A DNA stretch of 64,000 bases, taken from positions 38,580,555-38,644,554 of the forward strand of contig NC_088677.1 in assembly GCF_950023065.1 (NCBI RefSeq), written 5' to 3'. Positions 37,801 through 51,100 of this stretch are shown here, one piece after another. Position numbers and translations under genes: made by a program. The notes beneath the pieces are model-generated. The model ran no database searches and was not told the DNA's origin. It was given only the letters and a program-made list of their open reading frames with translations. Each line of letters starts with the position of its first letter. Position 1 is the first letter of the stretch. This DNA is from Planococcus citri (lineage: Eukaryota > Arthropoda > Insecta > Hemiptera > Pseudococcidae).

Positions 37801-39454
37801 TTTTTCCAACCCGTTACACTAAGAAAAAAAATTAACAAAACTCTTATTGCACGCAATCTTTTTTTTTTAATTTTATATTTATTTCGTAAATAGTTTCTTC
37901 AACATTTCGTGCGTAGGTATATCGATTGACTGAAAGTACATCTGTATCGTTATAGTATTGATATATTTATAAGAGGGAACATGTGTTGAAACTATCAGTT
38001 TATTTTCACTGATGAGAGATGAAAATTCTGAAGTATGAAAAAGAATCCGAATCACTTTGGTTTTTCTCAATTTCTCAATGTTTACATTTTCAAAAAATAT
38101 TCGAACTCGATTCATGAATGACAATTTTTCCGATTTTCAGAACCGAATTAAATTACGTTAATTCCTCTGATTTTAAAATAATAATTAGTCATGCATGTAT
38201 TTATTTATTTAAGATATTTACCTGAAGGATGTATGAAGAAAAAAAATAAGCAAACAGAAAAGTAATAACTTAACATGTTTTCATTCACTTTATGGCCTCA
38301 TCAAATATAATTTTGAGCATCACGAAAAATTTGGTTTTTCGAAAAAGTTGTACCGAGTATTGCGGCAATTCACTTCTTCTGCAAGTAACCACATACTGCG
38401 TTGGAGTTATCGATGTAACTAAAATTACAGCGCGCTATGCTCTTGTAATCAGTACAAAAAATGAATACCGCTGCCAACTTGACACGCGCAGAATCATTTT
38501 ATATTATAAGATTCTATAATAGAAATTTCAAAATGTTGTTATATCGATGCAAGACCACAATAAGGAAGGGTACCCATAGCTAGGCGTAGTTTGTAGGCAT
38601 TATGCTAATTTAATAACAAAAATTTCAATCTTTTAGTACCCAAGATAGGATGATTCGAAATTGAAGTTTTTAAATCATACTGAACTGATGGAAAACGATT
38701 AACAACGTTGCATATCATATTTTTCACTCCTTATTTGGATTTGACTTTATATGTTAACTATTTTTGACCCTTTCGTGTAATGATAATTAGATAGGTACCT
38801 ACGTAACTAGGCATATGTGAAATAAAAATGTTTTTTTCACTGCTAAACATGAGCACCATGGCAGCTGACGCGCGAAGTTCCAGTAAAAACAATATTATAC
38901 GTACATACATATAGATTGCCCCCATACATTACATTACGCAGCCCATGACATTCCTACATACCCACTATTTGCACTTTGCAGACCAACTTGGATTTGCCCT
39001 GGCAGACAGGGGCGCGCTCGATTTTTTCCTCGTGTTCTCACAGCAGCTCACTGCTGGGCCATGAGAAGAAGGTAGGATACTCCACTAGGTTGGAGACGAG
39101 AAAGACTTTATATTGAGGCTTGTGTAATTCAATTTTCAATTTTCGAGGAGAGTTCCCCGCGAACAGAATAAATTGTTTGTAGTGCTTTCAAAATTTCTTC
39201 TTTCTGTAACTTACTGGAGAGCGCTCAAACACCCCTAAACCAGCCAAACCAGGAAAAATTGAAAATCATAAGAGAGTAAATGGGGAAAATGGAAAATTTA
39301 AAAATTTAAAATCATCATCATCATAAATTTGACTAATTTAAGTCGATAGGTATTTAATAATCATTACTTTCTCAAAAAACCGCTGCCATCTTTCAACCCT
39401 CGAGGCTCGAACCATTTTAGGATTTTACACCTCTAAGGAATTAAGGATCGTATA
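34824..39454. other. Long intergenic region
   Basis: I find no supported gene here, apart from the unknown first exon of the VWC gene that should lie somewhere in it. The stretch 35100-35410 resembles a decayed copy of the module found in the 2.3-kb palindromic element (GGAAGCTCTAGAATAGCTCGAAACGG). A (GTAG)n tract lies at about 36634-36650. Reading frames at 35897, 37879 and 38292 have no recognisable features. Confidence 0.4.
36634..36650 (+). repeat. (GTAG)n microsatellite
   Basis: Four to five tandem GTAG units followed by GATA units. Confidence 0.85.
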
Positions 39455-39472
39455 GCTATAGACAGGGCTGGT

Positions 39473-39598
39473 GGAACGGAACAGAACGGAACAAATAAAC
39501 GGAACAATAAACAAATCAGGAAAAAATCTTATTCAGAACGGAACAGAACGGAACGGAACGGAACAGAACAGAAAAAAAAATGGAACAGAACAGAACAA
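39473..39598 (+). repeat. GGAAC/AGAAC pentamer array, left
   Basis: Imperfect tandem pentamers (GGAAC, AGAAC) directly inside the left end of the hAT MITE, interrupted by an AT-rich segment at about 39500-39530. Confidence 0.8.
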
Positions 39599-40039
39599 AT
39601 TTCAGCTTTCCAAATTCCATCTTCATTTGGTAAAATTTAGTGGAAATTTCGATTCTCAAAAGGTCAATAATCTGCTGGAAGGTTGCAGAAAATGCAGAAT
39701 TGCTCAAAATGGCTGAAAAGAAAATCATTTTCAAATGATTCGGCGGGACAAGATTACCTATAAGTAGTAGCACATTCCAAATTCTGGTTTTCTAGATAAA
39801 TTTTCAGAATATTGTAAAATTTTGATTTTTGTCTCATTTTGGGACCAACTTTGAGTTTAAAAAAATTAAATTCATCTAAAAATGAGAAACAAAATGCACT
39901 TCAGTTATTGAAATTTTCAGAATTTCGGATGGTGTCAAATTTTGCATGTTAATTTGTTCATTCGATGATTTGATCTAGCTTTGTCTAGTTCAATTCAAAA
40001 AATTTTCTGCCAGGTAGGATTCCCCCCCCCCTTTGTTAA

Positions 40040-40155
40040 AACGGAACGGAACGGAACAGAACAGAACAGAACAGAACGGAACAGAAAAACTGATGAGCAA
40101 AACGGAACAGAACAGTAAAAATGCGAAGTGATTTGTTCATGAACGGAACGGAACA
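40040..40155 (+). repeat. GGAAC/AGAAC pentamer array, right
   Basis: The same pentamers in the same orientation near the right end of the hAT MITE. They are direct, not inverted, subterminal repeats. Confidence 0.8.
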
Positions 40156-40190
40156 AAACGATCGTTTCGGTCACCAGCCCTGGCTATAGA

Positions 40191-40878
40191 TACTTAGATA
40201 GGGTTGAAAATGAAGGGTAAGGTAATTAGGTAAAGGCCTGGAAAGGGAAACGAAATGATGGTGATTTGGTGAATCAGGTGGTATGGAGTGGACATAGTCT
40301 TAATTTCTAGATGAATCAAAGTAGGTAAGGTTAGTTGTCATACTTGTCAAGTTCCAAGTTGTCAACAGCTTGTCAAGTCAAGTTGTACTCTTGTTGTTTT
40401 GTTAGATTGTCTTATTCAATATTATGTAAGTTGATTAGTGATTGATTAGATTAGTGACATATTAGTGACTAAGCTTTAAACTTTAATTCCCTTTTCTGTA
40501 ATATGTTCGCTATCGCTAACGCTAGTCGCTATTTCGCTAATGCTAATTGTCTAGTAAATAGGTGATCGAAATTCGAATCTCGAAACTCGAATCACGAATG
40601 ACGATGACGAATGTTTTCGTTTTGTGCATTTGGTAGCGTTTCTAGCGAACTTTTCAAGAAGCTTTATGATGTAAAAAAATGCTGGCTGCAGGCTGCTGCC
40701 TGACAACTTTCCAGCAACTCCGTAAAATTCTATTTTGATCACATTTCGCGATCACTTGAATAAATTATTTCATTCCTTTTTCTATCGTATTTATTGAGTA
40801 AATGCTTCGTAATTTTGATTAGTTCAATAATTTTTTTAATTCTATTTTTCATTACGATTTGTAAAATATTCTGTAAAA
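40191..40878. promoter_or_regulatory. Upstream region of CCT3
   Basis: This contains short internal repeats (CAAGTTGTCAA..CTTGTCAAGTCAAGTTG at about 40345-40390 and CGCTA..GCTAACGCTAGTCGCTA at about 40508-40545). The CCT3 promoter and 5' UTR should be here, but no TATA box or start site stands out. Confidence 0.4.
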
Positions 40879-43567
40879 ATGTTTGGGCACCCATCAGCGC
40901 CTGTACTTGTTCTGAGTAAGTATATTATTTTCAACCTCAACGTTTTGCTTTCCACCGGTCATCTCGGCTTTAAAATGCGATTAATCCTCTAAAATTAGCT
41001 TTGAAATCATCATTATCATTCATTTTATGTTATTTTCCATGCTTTGGTTTCATCTCGATGTGATTTTTGTGAGTAATTCCTTCTTTTGGGAGAGGGGCGG
41101 TGATTGTAATTCGCATATGTGTGAAGTGGATCTAGTATCTTTCTACTTTAATTCTTGTTAAATATTAAACTGGTACGTTCTGTTTCTCAGGTTCCAATAC
41201 CAAGCGTGAATCTGGTAAGAAAGTCCAGCTGGAGAATATCGGTGCCGCTAAAGTACGTATCATTGAACAGTGTTGTTGATTATTGATTTTTAAGCAGATG
41301 TTGTTCCGTTTCCCATAATTTTATTTGATATTATATCTTTAGGCGATCGCTGATGTCATTCGAACATGTTTGGGCCCACAAGCCATGTTGAAAATGTTGA
41401 TGGATCCTATGGGTGGTATAGTTATGACTAATGATGGCAATGCCATATTGAGAGAAATTACTGTACAGCATCCTGCTGGAAAATCCATCATCGAAATCGC
41501 CAGAACTCAAGATGAGGAGGTGCCGTATTATTTTTTGAATTTATTTGCATCGTATGGATTTCATTGTTTCTACTACATTCATTTCATAGGTCGGTGATGG
41601 TACAACTTCCGTCATAGTATTAGCTGGAGAAATGCTGGCCGTTGGTGAACAATTCCTTGATGAACAAATGCATCCCACTGTAATTATCGGTGCTTATCGT
41701 CAAGCTTTAGAAGATATGGTTACCGTTTTGGAAGAAAAAATTAGGTAATTTTAAATTCAAATTGGAATATTGAATTTCGACGTTGAATATCTTGTTTTTA
41801 TTTTTAATCATTTCTGTCAAGTGTTAAATTGGACGTTACTGACAAGAAACAGTTATTATCCGTTTTACAATCCTGTGTGGGAACTAAATTCATCGGTCGT
41901 TGGTCAGAAATGGCCTGCAATATTGCTTTAGATGCGGTAAATATTGTTTCTTTGGAAGAAAACGGCAGAAAAGAAATTGATATTAAACGATATGCGCGTA
42001 TTGAAAAAGTAAATCGAATTGTTCTCATCATTATAATAATATTATTATTGTAAATTTTATTGATTCATCTTCTCTATATTTTCCCAACGTAGATCCCTGG
42101 TGGAACCATCGAAGATTCGACAATTTTGAACGGTGTCATGGTAAATAAAGATGTGACTCATCCTAAAATGAGGAGGTATATTAAAAATCCTAGAATTATC
42201 CTTCTCGATTGCACTTTAGAATACAAGAAAGGCGAAAGCCAGGTACGTATCGAAAAGTTGTTTTCTTTATATCAATTTCCTATATATAATACCTATCTCT
42301 GTTTGTAGACCAACATCGAAGTCGCTCAAGAAGCAGATTTTACTAGAATTCTTCAATTAGAAGAAGAATATATCGAAAAAATATGTTCGGATATAATCGC
42401 TTTAAAACCAGATGTCGTATTCACAGAGAAAGGAATTTCCGACTTGGCGCAGCATTTCCTATTGAAGGTAGTATTAAATCGAGTTATCTGATGATATCAG
42501 TGGACAGTCGTCTTGATCTATCCATTTTTTAGGCCGGTATATCTGCTTTACGACGCTTGCGTAAATCCGATAACAACAGAATAGCTAGAGCTTGTGGTGC
42601 TACGATTGTCAATCGTACCGATGAATTAAAAGAGGAAGATGTTGGTACCGGGGCTGGATTATTCGAAATTAAAAAAGTAAGATCTAGTTCTTTCAAACTC
42701 GGAAGTAATGTTTGAAATTCATGATTTTTTATTCATTTTAACACAGATAGGAGATGAATATTTTTGTTACATTACTGAATGTAAAGATCCGAAAGCCTGT
42801 ACTATTCTCCTTCGTGGTGCTAGTAAAGATGTTCTTATGGAAACTGAGCGTAACTTACAAGATGCTTTACATGTTGCTCGAAATATCATGTTGAATCCTA
42901 AACTCGTTCCTGGGGGTGGTGCCGTCGAAATGGCAGTTTCTCATGTAAGTGTTCCAATTCTTTTTACGACAGTGATCCTTTTCATCGTGTAAAATTGTAT
43001 TTTCATTTTTTGTAAAGGCAATAATGGAAAAGAGTAAAAGCATAGAAGGTGTCAGCCAGTGGCCGTATAAAGCAGTTGCTCAAGCGTTAGAAATTATTCC
43101 TCGAACATTGGCACAAAATTGTGGAGCTAATACTATTCGTACTTTGACTGCTTTACGAGCGAAACACGCTACTGGTAATTTATTTGTAGATTTTCAAATT
43201 TAATTGTTGAGTTATGAATGTCTTTATTTCTGAACTTTATTTTATTTTTATCTAAACAGGTGATACTTTATGGGGTATTAACGGGGAAACAGGAAAAATC
43301 GTTAAAATGGACGAATTAGGTATTTGGGAACCTCTCTCGGTGAAACTGCAAACTTACAAAACTGCTGTCGAAGTATGACATAATTTTATTATGATTTTTA
43401 ATCCTACGGAATGCATGTGCTCTACGTGTGCAATTATTGATTGATATTTATTTCAGACTGCTATTCTGTTATTACGAATTGACGACATTGTATCTGGCTC
43501 GAAAAAGAAGGATAAATCTGACGAACCTAGAGCTGCTGCACCAACCGAAGAATCGATGAAGGAATAA
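40879..43567 (+). CDS. CCT3: T-complex protein 1 subunit gamma (CCT3)
   Basis: This is the gamma subunit of the cytosolic chaperonin TRiC/CCT, which folds actin, tubulin and many other proteins using ATP. Twelve exons join in phase: 40879-40915, 41191-41252, 41343-41519, 41590-41744, 41822-42008, 42093-42242, 42309-42467, 42533-42676, 42747-42944, 43018-43174, 43260-43372, 43457-43567. The product has 549 residues, about the usual length. Nearly every block matches the family: MFGH start, NTKRESG, the ATP-site elements DPMGGIVMTNDGNAIL and GDGTTSV, the gamma-specific RRYIKNPRI and EYKKGESQ, and GAGLFEIKKIGDEYF. The equatorial elements LVPGGGAVEMAV and LGIWEPLSVKLQTYKTAVE close the fold. The tail is short and charged. 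All introns are GT-AG and mostly under 100 bases; the first is 275. Confidence 0.97.
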
Positions 43568-45191
43568 TATGAACCATTTTGTATTGGTCTAATCTTTTTG
43601 TAACTTTTGTTCATTCGTGCATTTCTTTCGAATGTATTGAATTTTTCATTAATCAACCGAATTGGAAATAAGATTTTTCAGTGCCTAATATTATTTAATA
43701 GCTTGAACACTCACTGTTTAAATTAAGAACTGTTTTGTAAGCAAAATTTGTGTTATATAATTTTTTTTAAATTTTCCAATTACAAACTTTTAATTATTAA
43801 TGTAGATTAAACTTCATTTCTATTCTCTATACGAGCGTAAAGATGAAATGTTTTTTGAAGAGAATTGCTACTGCAAAAGTTGCATTCACTCTCAAGTAAT
43901 GTAAGTGATAGGCCTAAAGTACGTAATTTTGGCTCGTTTAATGGATACGATCGAACGTTAGTTGTGCAGCCGCTGCATAAACAACATTCTAATGATTGAC
44001 TTGTTGTTTCTAACTTTCAGAGTTGTTATCGGGTTGAAAAATTATCAGAAATAGGCGAGATGAAATGAAAATCCGTGTTTTTGAGATGCATGTAAGCCTA
44101 TCTTATCACCAAATACGTCTTGTTTGCGGAAAGCAAAGTGTTGCTTTTTGTCGATTTTTAGAATGATTCTATACAACTTTGAACTTGAATTATTTTGTTG
44201 TAAAATAAAAGGTAGAGTAGGTACAGAAGAAAAAACCAAAGTTAGGAATAAAAAATACAGAATAGGCACTTTACTAATAACAAATCAACAATAATGCGGA
44301 TACGACAACGGCACTGCTAAAACATTCCAGGTAATGATGAATGAATCGATAGAAAATTTCATCACCTATAATTTTTTCTTATAAAATTTGACGTAGTCGT
44401 AAATCCACTCATTTTAATTAGAAAAGAAAAATCAAAAAAAATGAAACTTGAAAGTGAAGTGATCCGAGACAAAAAAAAAAGGATTGTGATTTGCCATTAA
44501 AAAGAAAACTCGTAACAAGCTCGTAACGAACGTAACGGACTGAACTTTTGTGTTTATTTTTGTGTTTGTTGTTGAATCTGAATCTGGTTTTGCGATTGCA
44601 ATTTGCATGTATGTATCGCGATGATTGTATTGTGAATCTGAATCGTGTTTTCAGTAGTAATTTTAATAATGTGCATTTATGTTGAAGTGTTTTTTTTTAA
44701 TGTGTAATTTTAAATTATAAAATGTGAGCTGAGGTGTTGGATTAATACAGCCATGCGGTTTTAGGTACTTACCAAAATGTCTTAACAATTACGCGCCATT
44801 TATGATCAATTCTCCTCTAGTGAAATGATAAGATGTCTTTTTATCAAACCAGTCTCATTTTTTCGGATCAAAAATCGTACGAATATTTGTTCGTATGCTT
44901 AAACGAGAAAACTGAAGATACTTTCTGTTTTATAGCTATTGTATTATGGAACTTTGTGAAGAAAGAATAAAAAAAAAAACGTTCATATCACGTTGAAATC
45001 TTGGCCTACTAGCTAGTAGCTACCATATTTTAAAATGATAAAATAGTCCCATTTTAATAATTCATTCGTTTATGCATTTGCTGCAGAACCTTTTCTACTG
45101 TAAAACATCAACTTGGCACGATGATATGTGTCCTAGTACGCGTTCAGATTGGCAGCGTTTCACACGCTTTGTGAATTGCGAATAATTCAAC
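43568..45191. promoter_or_regulatory. CCT3 3' flank and ash1 upstream region
   Basis: About 1.6 kb of AT-rich sequence between two genes on the same strand. It should hold the CCT3 3' UTR and the ash1 promoter and 5' UTR. No other gene is seen. A frame at 44045-44269 on the minus strand has no features. Confidence 0.4.
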
Positions 45192-48100
45192 ATGGATTTA
45201 TATCGATTGGATCCTTCTATGAGAAAAGGTTTTTCCGAAAGGGCTTCTCATTTTCAAAGAACTGATGTAACTTCTGCGGTATCGCATCATGGAGACTTAT
45301 CTAAAGTAAGGCGATGAAATTTGGTTTATTAAGATGATTGTTTGAAGTTGAACACTAATACACAGAGCAATTTAATATATTGTTGGAACATCAATATTAT
45401 TTCAGTTTCCCAGTAGCGACCTTTTGAGTAGTTCTGCTTGGAGTTCAGTTATTCATCAACCGGATCAAGATTCTGATCCTGAAGATCTCCCGTCCACTGT
45501 CGATATTGATGCTATTAAGGTAATATAAATCATTATTATTTGTAAGTATAGTTAATCTATCCTATCTGATTTGTGTTCAGAATTACTCGAACAGGGTAAA
45601 TAATTAAACTTATTGAAACGCACTGATTACTAAATTGTATGTTGCACTGCTAATCTGTCATTCAACATAGCATTATTTTGTCTCATTCAATTTGCTATAA
45701 GATACATAACCGTTGAGAAAAAAACTAGTATCGATTACAATTTCCAAAAAATGCACCGAACTGAACATTGATAACTAATATGCCTGTGCCTTTAGGAACC
45801 TCTTACTCCAGTAAACGCGTCAGCTCAAACACCTGCCGATCAGCTCCATGGGGATAATCATTCATTTGAGTTGAGTGATGAACAGAATATCGGAGAGAGT
45901 GGTTCTGACTCTGATTCCGATTCGGAAAGTGGAAACAGTGAAAATGAGGTAACATTCAGCTCTAATAAAATTATAAGGAATTTTTCGAAGGTAACGTTTA
46001 TCAGTTACACATACGGGCACATTATAACATGTTCAATTCACAGAATGCTGCCAGTGGAGGTGATTCGGAGAGCTGTAGTGACTCTGACTCCGTTTCGAGC
46101 CACCCTAGCTCAAGTAGCAGTAAAGATAAACCGCCATCTTCACGTGCTTCGCGTTCTAATTCACCGATTTTTGCGCATAACAGTCAACAACAACAGTTTG
46201 CAGTGAGAGAAACGAATTTTGAGCAGGTAATGTCTCATTACGAAATAATTACGCTCGAATAAACATGAATTTTTCATCATTTTTTTGTTTTTTCAGGGTG
46301 GCCTTAGATTAAAATTTTCTGCGCTGAAACGTCCGAAACAGAAGTTTGGCAACGATAACGCCGAGATTTCATCTGACTCTTCTGAATCTAAAATCGAATG
46401 TGATGGCCGGCTGAAGAATAAAAAAATGTTCACTTTTAAAGCGAGGAACGATATTAAAAATAGATCCGCGTTTTTGGCGAAAAAACAGCCAAAACGTCTT
46501 AATTCGAACGATAAAGACTCTGGTAGTGACTCTTCATCATCATGTCACACAAGTCCTGAAAAACTGTACAATCCTTGGAATCCAAAAGCACGTCTTACTA
46601 TGCAATCAAATTTTAGAATAGAAGCTGGCATCAGCCGTTCGAAAGCCGCAGTATTAGATAAAACTTGTGGCAGTGTCGGTAGAGATACCAAAAACGAAAG
46701 ATTGATTAGCCATTCAACGAATAAACAAAATGATTTGACTAGAAGTATGTTTTGGAATGCTAAAGAGTCAGCATCCTTTGGTATAATGCATTCTAAATAT
46801 CGTGCTTTAAATAAAACATCTTTTGAGTCACCTTCGTTGAAGGTAAGGTTTCTCATTCAATTGGAACAATTTCTGTTTTTTGAATAGCTTTTTGGAACAT
46901 TGTTGGTGTATTTTCAGTTACCTCAGACGTGTAAACTATCCGAAGATTCAGACGAAAGTTTAGATAATTCCAAAACGTTGTCGAAAAATGCCAATAAAAA
47001 GGAAAACGATCGTGACACAATAGAAAAATTAGCTCAACAATTGACTCAACCAGGCATCGCAACAGATCAATTACAAGTAATTCGTATTGAATTCGTTTTT
47101 TTTTTGATTGTATAAAAAACGTACCATTCATACTTGCCGTTTACAGGTATTGAACGAAGAAGACTTGGCAGCCGTATTACCAGATGTGGAAGGCGGTACA
47201 AGCGGTGTAGGTGAATTTGAATTTGCGGAAGGCAGCGCAGCAGGAAGAAAACGAATTCAGCCGAGTGCGGAAAACAAAAAAGTCGATTCATCGGATTCGA
47301 GTAGCGATACCGAAATGTTCCCTAAGCAAAAGCAAATTGTTAGAGATGTAATCAACAGTATACGTATTGATTCGGATTCTTCCAACGTCAGCGGTGACTC
47401 GAACCTCAAGCATAGATCATCAGACGACAATTCTTCCTCCAATGACGAACATGAAAAACGAAAACGGAATGAAAAGGTATGAACACATTAATTGAATAAA
47501 ATCCAACTCCAAACAACGTATTTTCATTATGTTTATTTCAAAAGCGCAGTATTCATCGAACTTATCAGGTCCTCGAAACAAACAAGTTGTTCGTTTGGAT
47601 AAAAACAACGTTAAAAATTCACCAAAATGGAGTAAAGCTTCTAATATTTCAACTTTGAAGGATATGAATGATAAAAATGTGGTCACGAAGAAACGTGGAA
47701 GACCGCCTAAAATTAAAACCGTACCAACAACTGATATAGAAACGTACGTGCGTCTGGATTGCTCAGTTTCTAATGTTTCACCTGACAGTGGTATCCAGTC
47801 TAATGCTGGATCTCCTTCATATCATACTTTGCCTTCTTCATCAAGGACGATGCATAATCAGAATTTGCGTTCCACCGGAAACAAACTCGCCTCCGTGTCT
47901 TCAAAATCGTTAAGCTTAACGCGAAAAGCAGTATTATCGGCTTCAAAAAAGAAAAATATGAAGGAAATTAATACAACTCGGGAGGTGCGTATTTTGTTTA
48001 TTTCAATTTCACATTCGTATTCGTATGTGATCGACTCAGAACTTATCTGTGATATTTTACAGGCCGGTAAAGCTGTCACTTCCCAATTCTATAAAAGCAA

Positions 48101-51100
48101 AGGTGAAGTGGAAAAGAAATCAACGTTAGCTCAAAAGCAAACAGTCCGTTCGAAGACGACCAATGAAATTATAAGAACATCGGCCCGCTTCGATACAAAA
48201 ATTCTGCAATCCGCACCCAGTGCGGATCTATCTCATTTGCTTAAGCACCGAGCTGAAATAGAAAAGAAATCTGCGTTAACCGTGAAGCAAGTAGCACGTA
48301 CGAAGGCGATCAGCGATTTTGTTGAAACACCCTCTTATTTCGGTCCAAAGCTTTCACAAACTGCGTCAAATATGGATGCTATGCATAGTGATTTAACGTT
48401 ATTCCAAGGCAAAAGAGGTCCGGGCAGACCAAAAAAACTAGTTCCCGCCAAGGTGAATGGCAAAACAAAATCTGAGAAGACACTGCCTTTTGAACTAGAC
48501 GGACCGTACGAAAAAGCTAATTATCCTATACAGAAACCTTCAATTGGTTCGTCCGATGATTACAAAACCAACTCAAAGAAATTGAAATACTTTGGCTCTG
48601 TCGATATGTGTTTAGAAGGTAAAAAAAACAATAAAAAAAGAAAATCTAATCTCGCACCGGTTTTGTATGAATCTTTGACGCCTCCTGTCTCTCAAAAAAT
48701 GCCTTTGTGTCCTGTCCGGATGGAGTGGCTACGTAAGCATAAGAAACGCAAGAAGAAAGATAGCAAAGAAAAAAACGTTAACACGGAAGTAATGAAGATG
48801 ATTGATGATTTAATCGATACGTTCGACAAGAAATGCATTATTGAAGAAAGAAAAATGTAAGTACAAATATCCTCGATTCACCGATTGAAAAATAAAATTT
48901 CTCTCTGTACTTGTTAAAAATAATATGTATGTATGATATTTCAATTTTTTGTGGCCGCATGTCTAATGTGATATATGTATGTATGTACTTACTTACTTAC
49001 TTACATACTTGATAAATATATTTCTGTTCCTTAGATCTAAACTTACTCATCGGTCAAAAGATAAGCCGAAGAAGAAGAAAAATATGGAAAAAGTGAAGCA
49101 TAGTGATAATGAATTTGAGTTTGAACCTGTCCCACCTGCTTCAGTTACCACAAATATTGCCTGTAATAAACGAAGAAATAAGAAAAGTGCCATTGAAACC
49201 CCGAAAGTAATTATTTAAATTATGTAACATGAAGTATTCATTATATATTTTGTTGGCAATCGAAATGGAAAAATTATTCAAAAATTGTTTGTCATCTGTT
49301 GCAGGTGTCGCATACCAGCGAACAAAGGTTACCATTAAAAAAACGTCATTACCATGTATCCGCATCTTCGATTACCAGCAATGGTCACCAGAATAATGGT
49401 GAAAGCAAGAACCGGACTGAAAAACAGTTGCTTTCGTATTCGAACGAAACTGTGTCCCTGTTACCAATCAGTACTGAAAATGTTGTGAAAATCAATGAAA
49501 ATGTAAAATCAAAAGTGGACGGCCTGAAAACATCATCAAAATCAGACACCCAAAAATTTGTATCAAAGAGTGAAGACGTCAAATCAACAACAAAACTAGA
49601 ATCAAACAAAACATCCATGAAAGTTGACTCGTTGAAAGTTTCATCCAAAGATACGATCAAAAATCTGCCTAAAAACGAACTGCTCAGAGGTTCTAACAAA
49701 TCTGATTATCGTAAAGTACCTGCCAAAGTTGTCAATCAGCATCCTAGTAGAAGTGAACCGAACAAAAAAAGTAAACTAGATTCTGGCAAAGATGAACCCG
49801 ATGTAATGGGTAGTAACAATAATGCTGACAATGTTACCATGGTGGTCACTCCGAACAAAAAATCCCGAACTGTTGAAGAGAAAAAAACTACTAGAAGCGC
49901 AGTCACAAAAGAATTATTGCCATTCTTGCCTCTCAGAAGGTCTGGCAGGAGTGTCGCCAAGAAAGAAGAGTCAACCTCACCGGATAGGAAATCAAAATCT
50001 AATCAAAAAAACAAAGCGGTTAGAAATAAGAACGAAGTTGAAATTGATACTAATTGTGATGTCAATTGTAATAGAAGTTCCAAACGATCCGAAATGATGA
50101 GTAAGGCTGACTCTACCAATACTTCTGAAGGTAGCGTTTCTGCAAATGGTTTAATTTTGAAAAAAGAACAAGTTGCACTGTCGGTTGTTGATTCGAACAA
50201 CACGAATAATGACAAAGAAATTGCTAGTGAAAAGATTTTGAACGTTGGTAATCTCGGCAACGTTACGAACACCCCAGTAAAGCTTCAAACTAACAACAAA
50301 CCTCAACTCATCACACCGTTGCCTTCGGAACCTGTACAGCAAAATACTTCTGCAGCTACTTTAAAGCCACCAGCAGGAGTTTTCGAGCCTTCGAGAAAAT
50401 TACCCACTTCTGTGTCTAAACCAAAGAAATCTTCTATAGACGACGTTCTGTCAAAATTGAAAGAAAAACTCAAGGATTTGGACTCACCTTCAAAAAACAC
50501 GACGACGTTGATCGAGAAAATCGGAGTAGTTAAAAATGATGTTATAGATAGCACAAATAGCGATCGTAATCTTAGATCTAAACGTCCAAGCACCGAAAAT
50601 GATGTGACTGCTAAAAAAAGTAAAATGTGCAAAGATATGAGCATTCGGTTGCGTAAACTGTCTAATAGCGAATTGATCAACAGCGGTATTGCCACGGCCG
50701 AAGTAAAACCAAAATTGAAGCGTCGAAAGACTATAAACCGAACAGGATTCCCTATCAAGAAGAAAAAGAAACGAAGTAAAATCGACACCGAATCGATTCT
50801 AAGTATCAATACAGACGAAGACATTTATTGCAACTCGTTAACAGAAGACGAAAAGACTGATACCAAAGATGAAAACAATATTGCAGAAATCTACTTGGCA
50901 GGAAAAGTGAAAAACGAATTAATCGAGGATCAAGGACATAAGAGTCAAACTACCAACAGCTCCGTTCTTCTACGTTCTGCTGACAGCGATGTCAGAGTGA
51001 AAAGCGAAGTGATGAGTGAAGATGAAATCGTTGAAGTTGAAAATTTGCGGCCGTCAATCAAAAACTCCAAAAAGAAACTCACAAAACAGCTAGATATACC

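Larger units (their letters stand above)
39455..40190. mobile_element. hAT-type MITE with 8-bp target duplication
   Basis: The element (39463-40182, 720 bp) begins CAGGGCTGGTG and ends with its reverse complement. It is flanked on both sides by the identical octamer GCTATAGA (39455-39462 and 40183-40190). An 8-bp duplication with CAGGG-type ends is the mark of the hAT superfamily. There is no transposase, so it depends on another copy. Next to each end are arrays of the pentamer GGAAC and its variant AGAAC in the same direct orientation (about 39473-39598 and 40040-40155). The middle shares a module with the 2.3-kb palindromic element and also holds a run of C at about 40022-40031. Confidence 0.88.

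Noticed and set aside
37879..38124. 81-codon minus-strand frame, considered as first exon of the VWC gene
   Set aside because: No signal peptide, and no donor in the right phase to join 34823.
38292..38519. 75-codon plus-strand frame
   Set aside because: No recognisable motif and no supporting neighbouring exons.
48979..49034. Start of a frame with tandem 'TYLLTYL'
   Set aside because: Translation of the (ACTT)n intronic microsatellite; the real ash1 exon starts at 49035.
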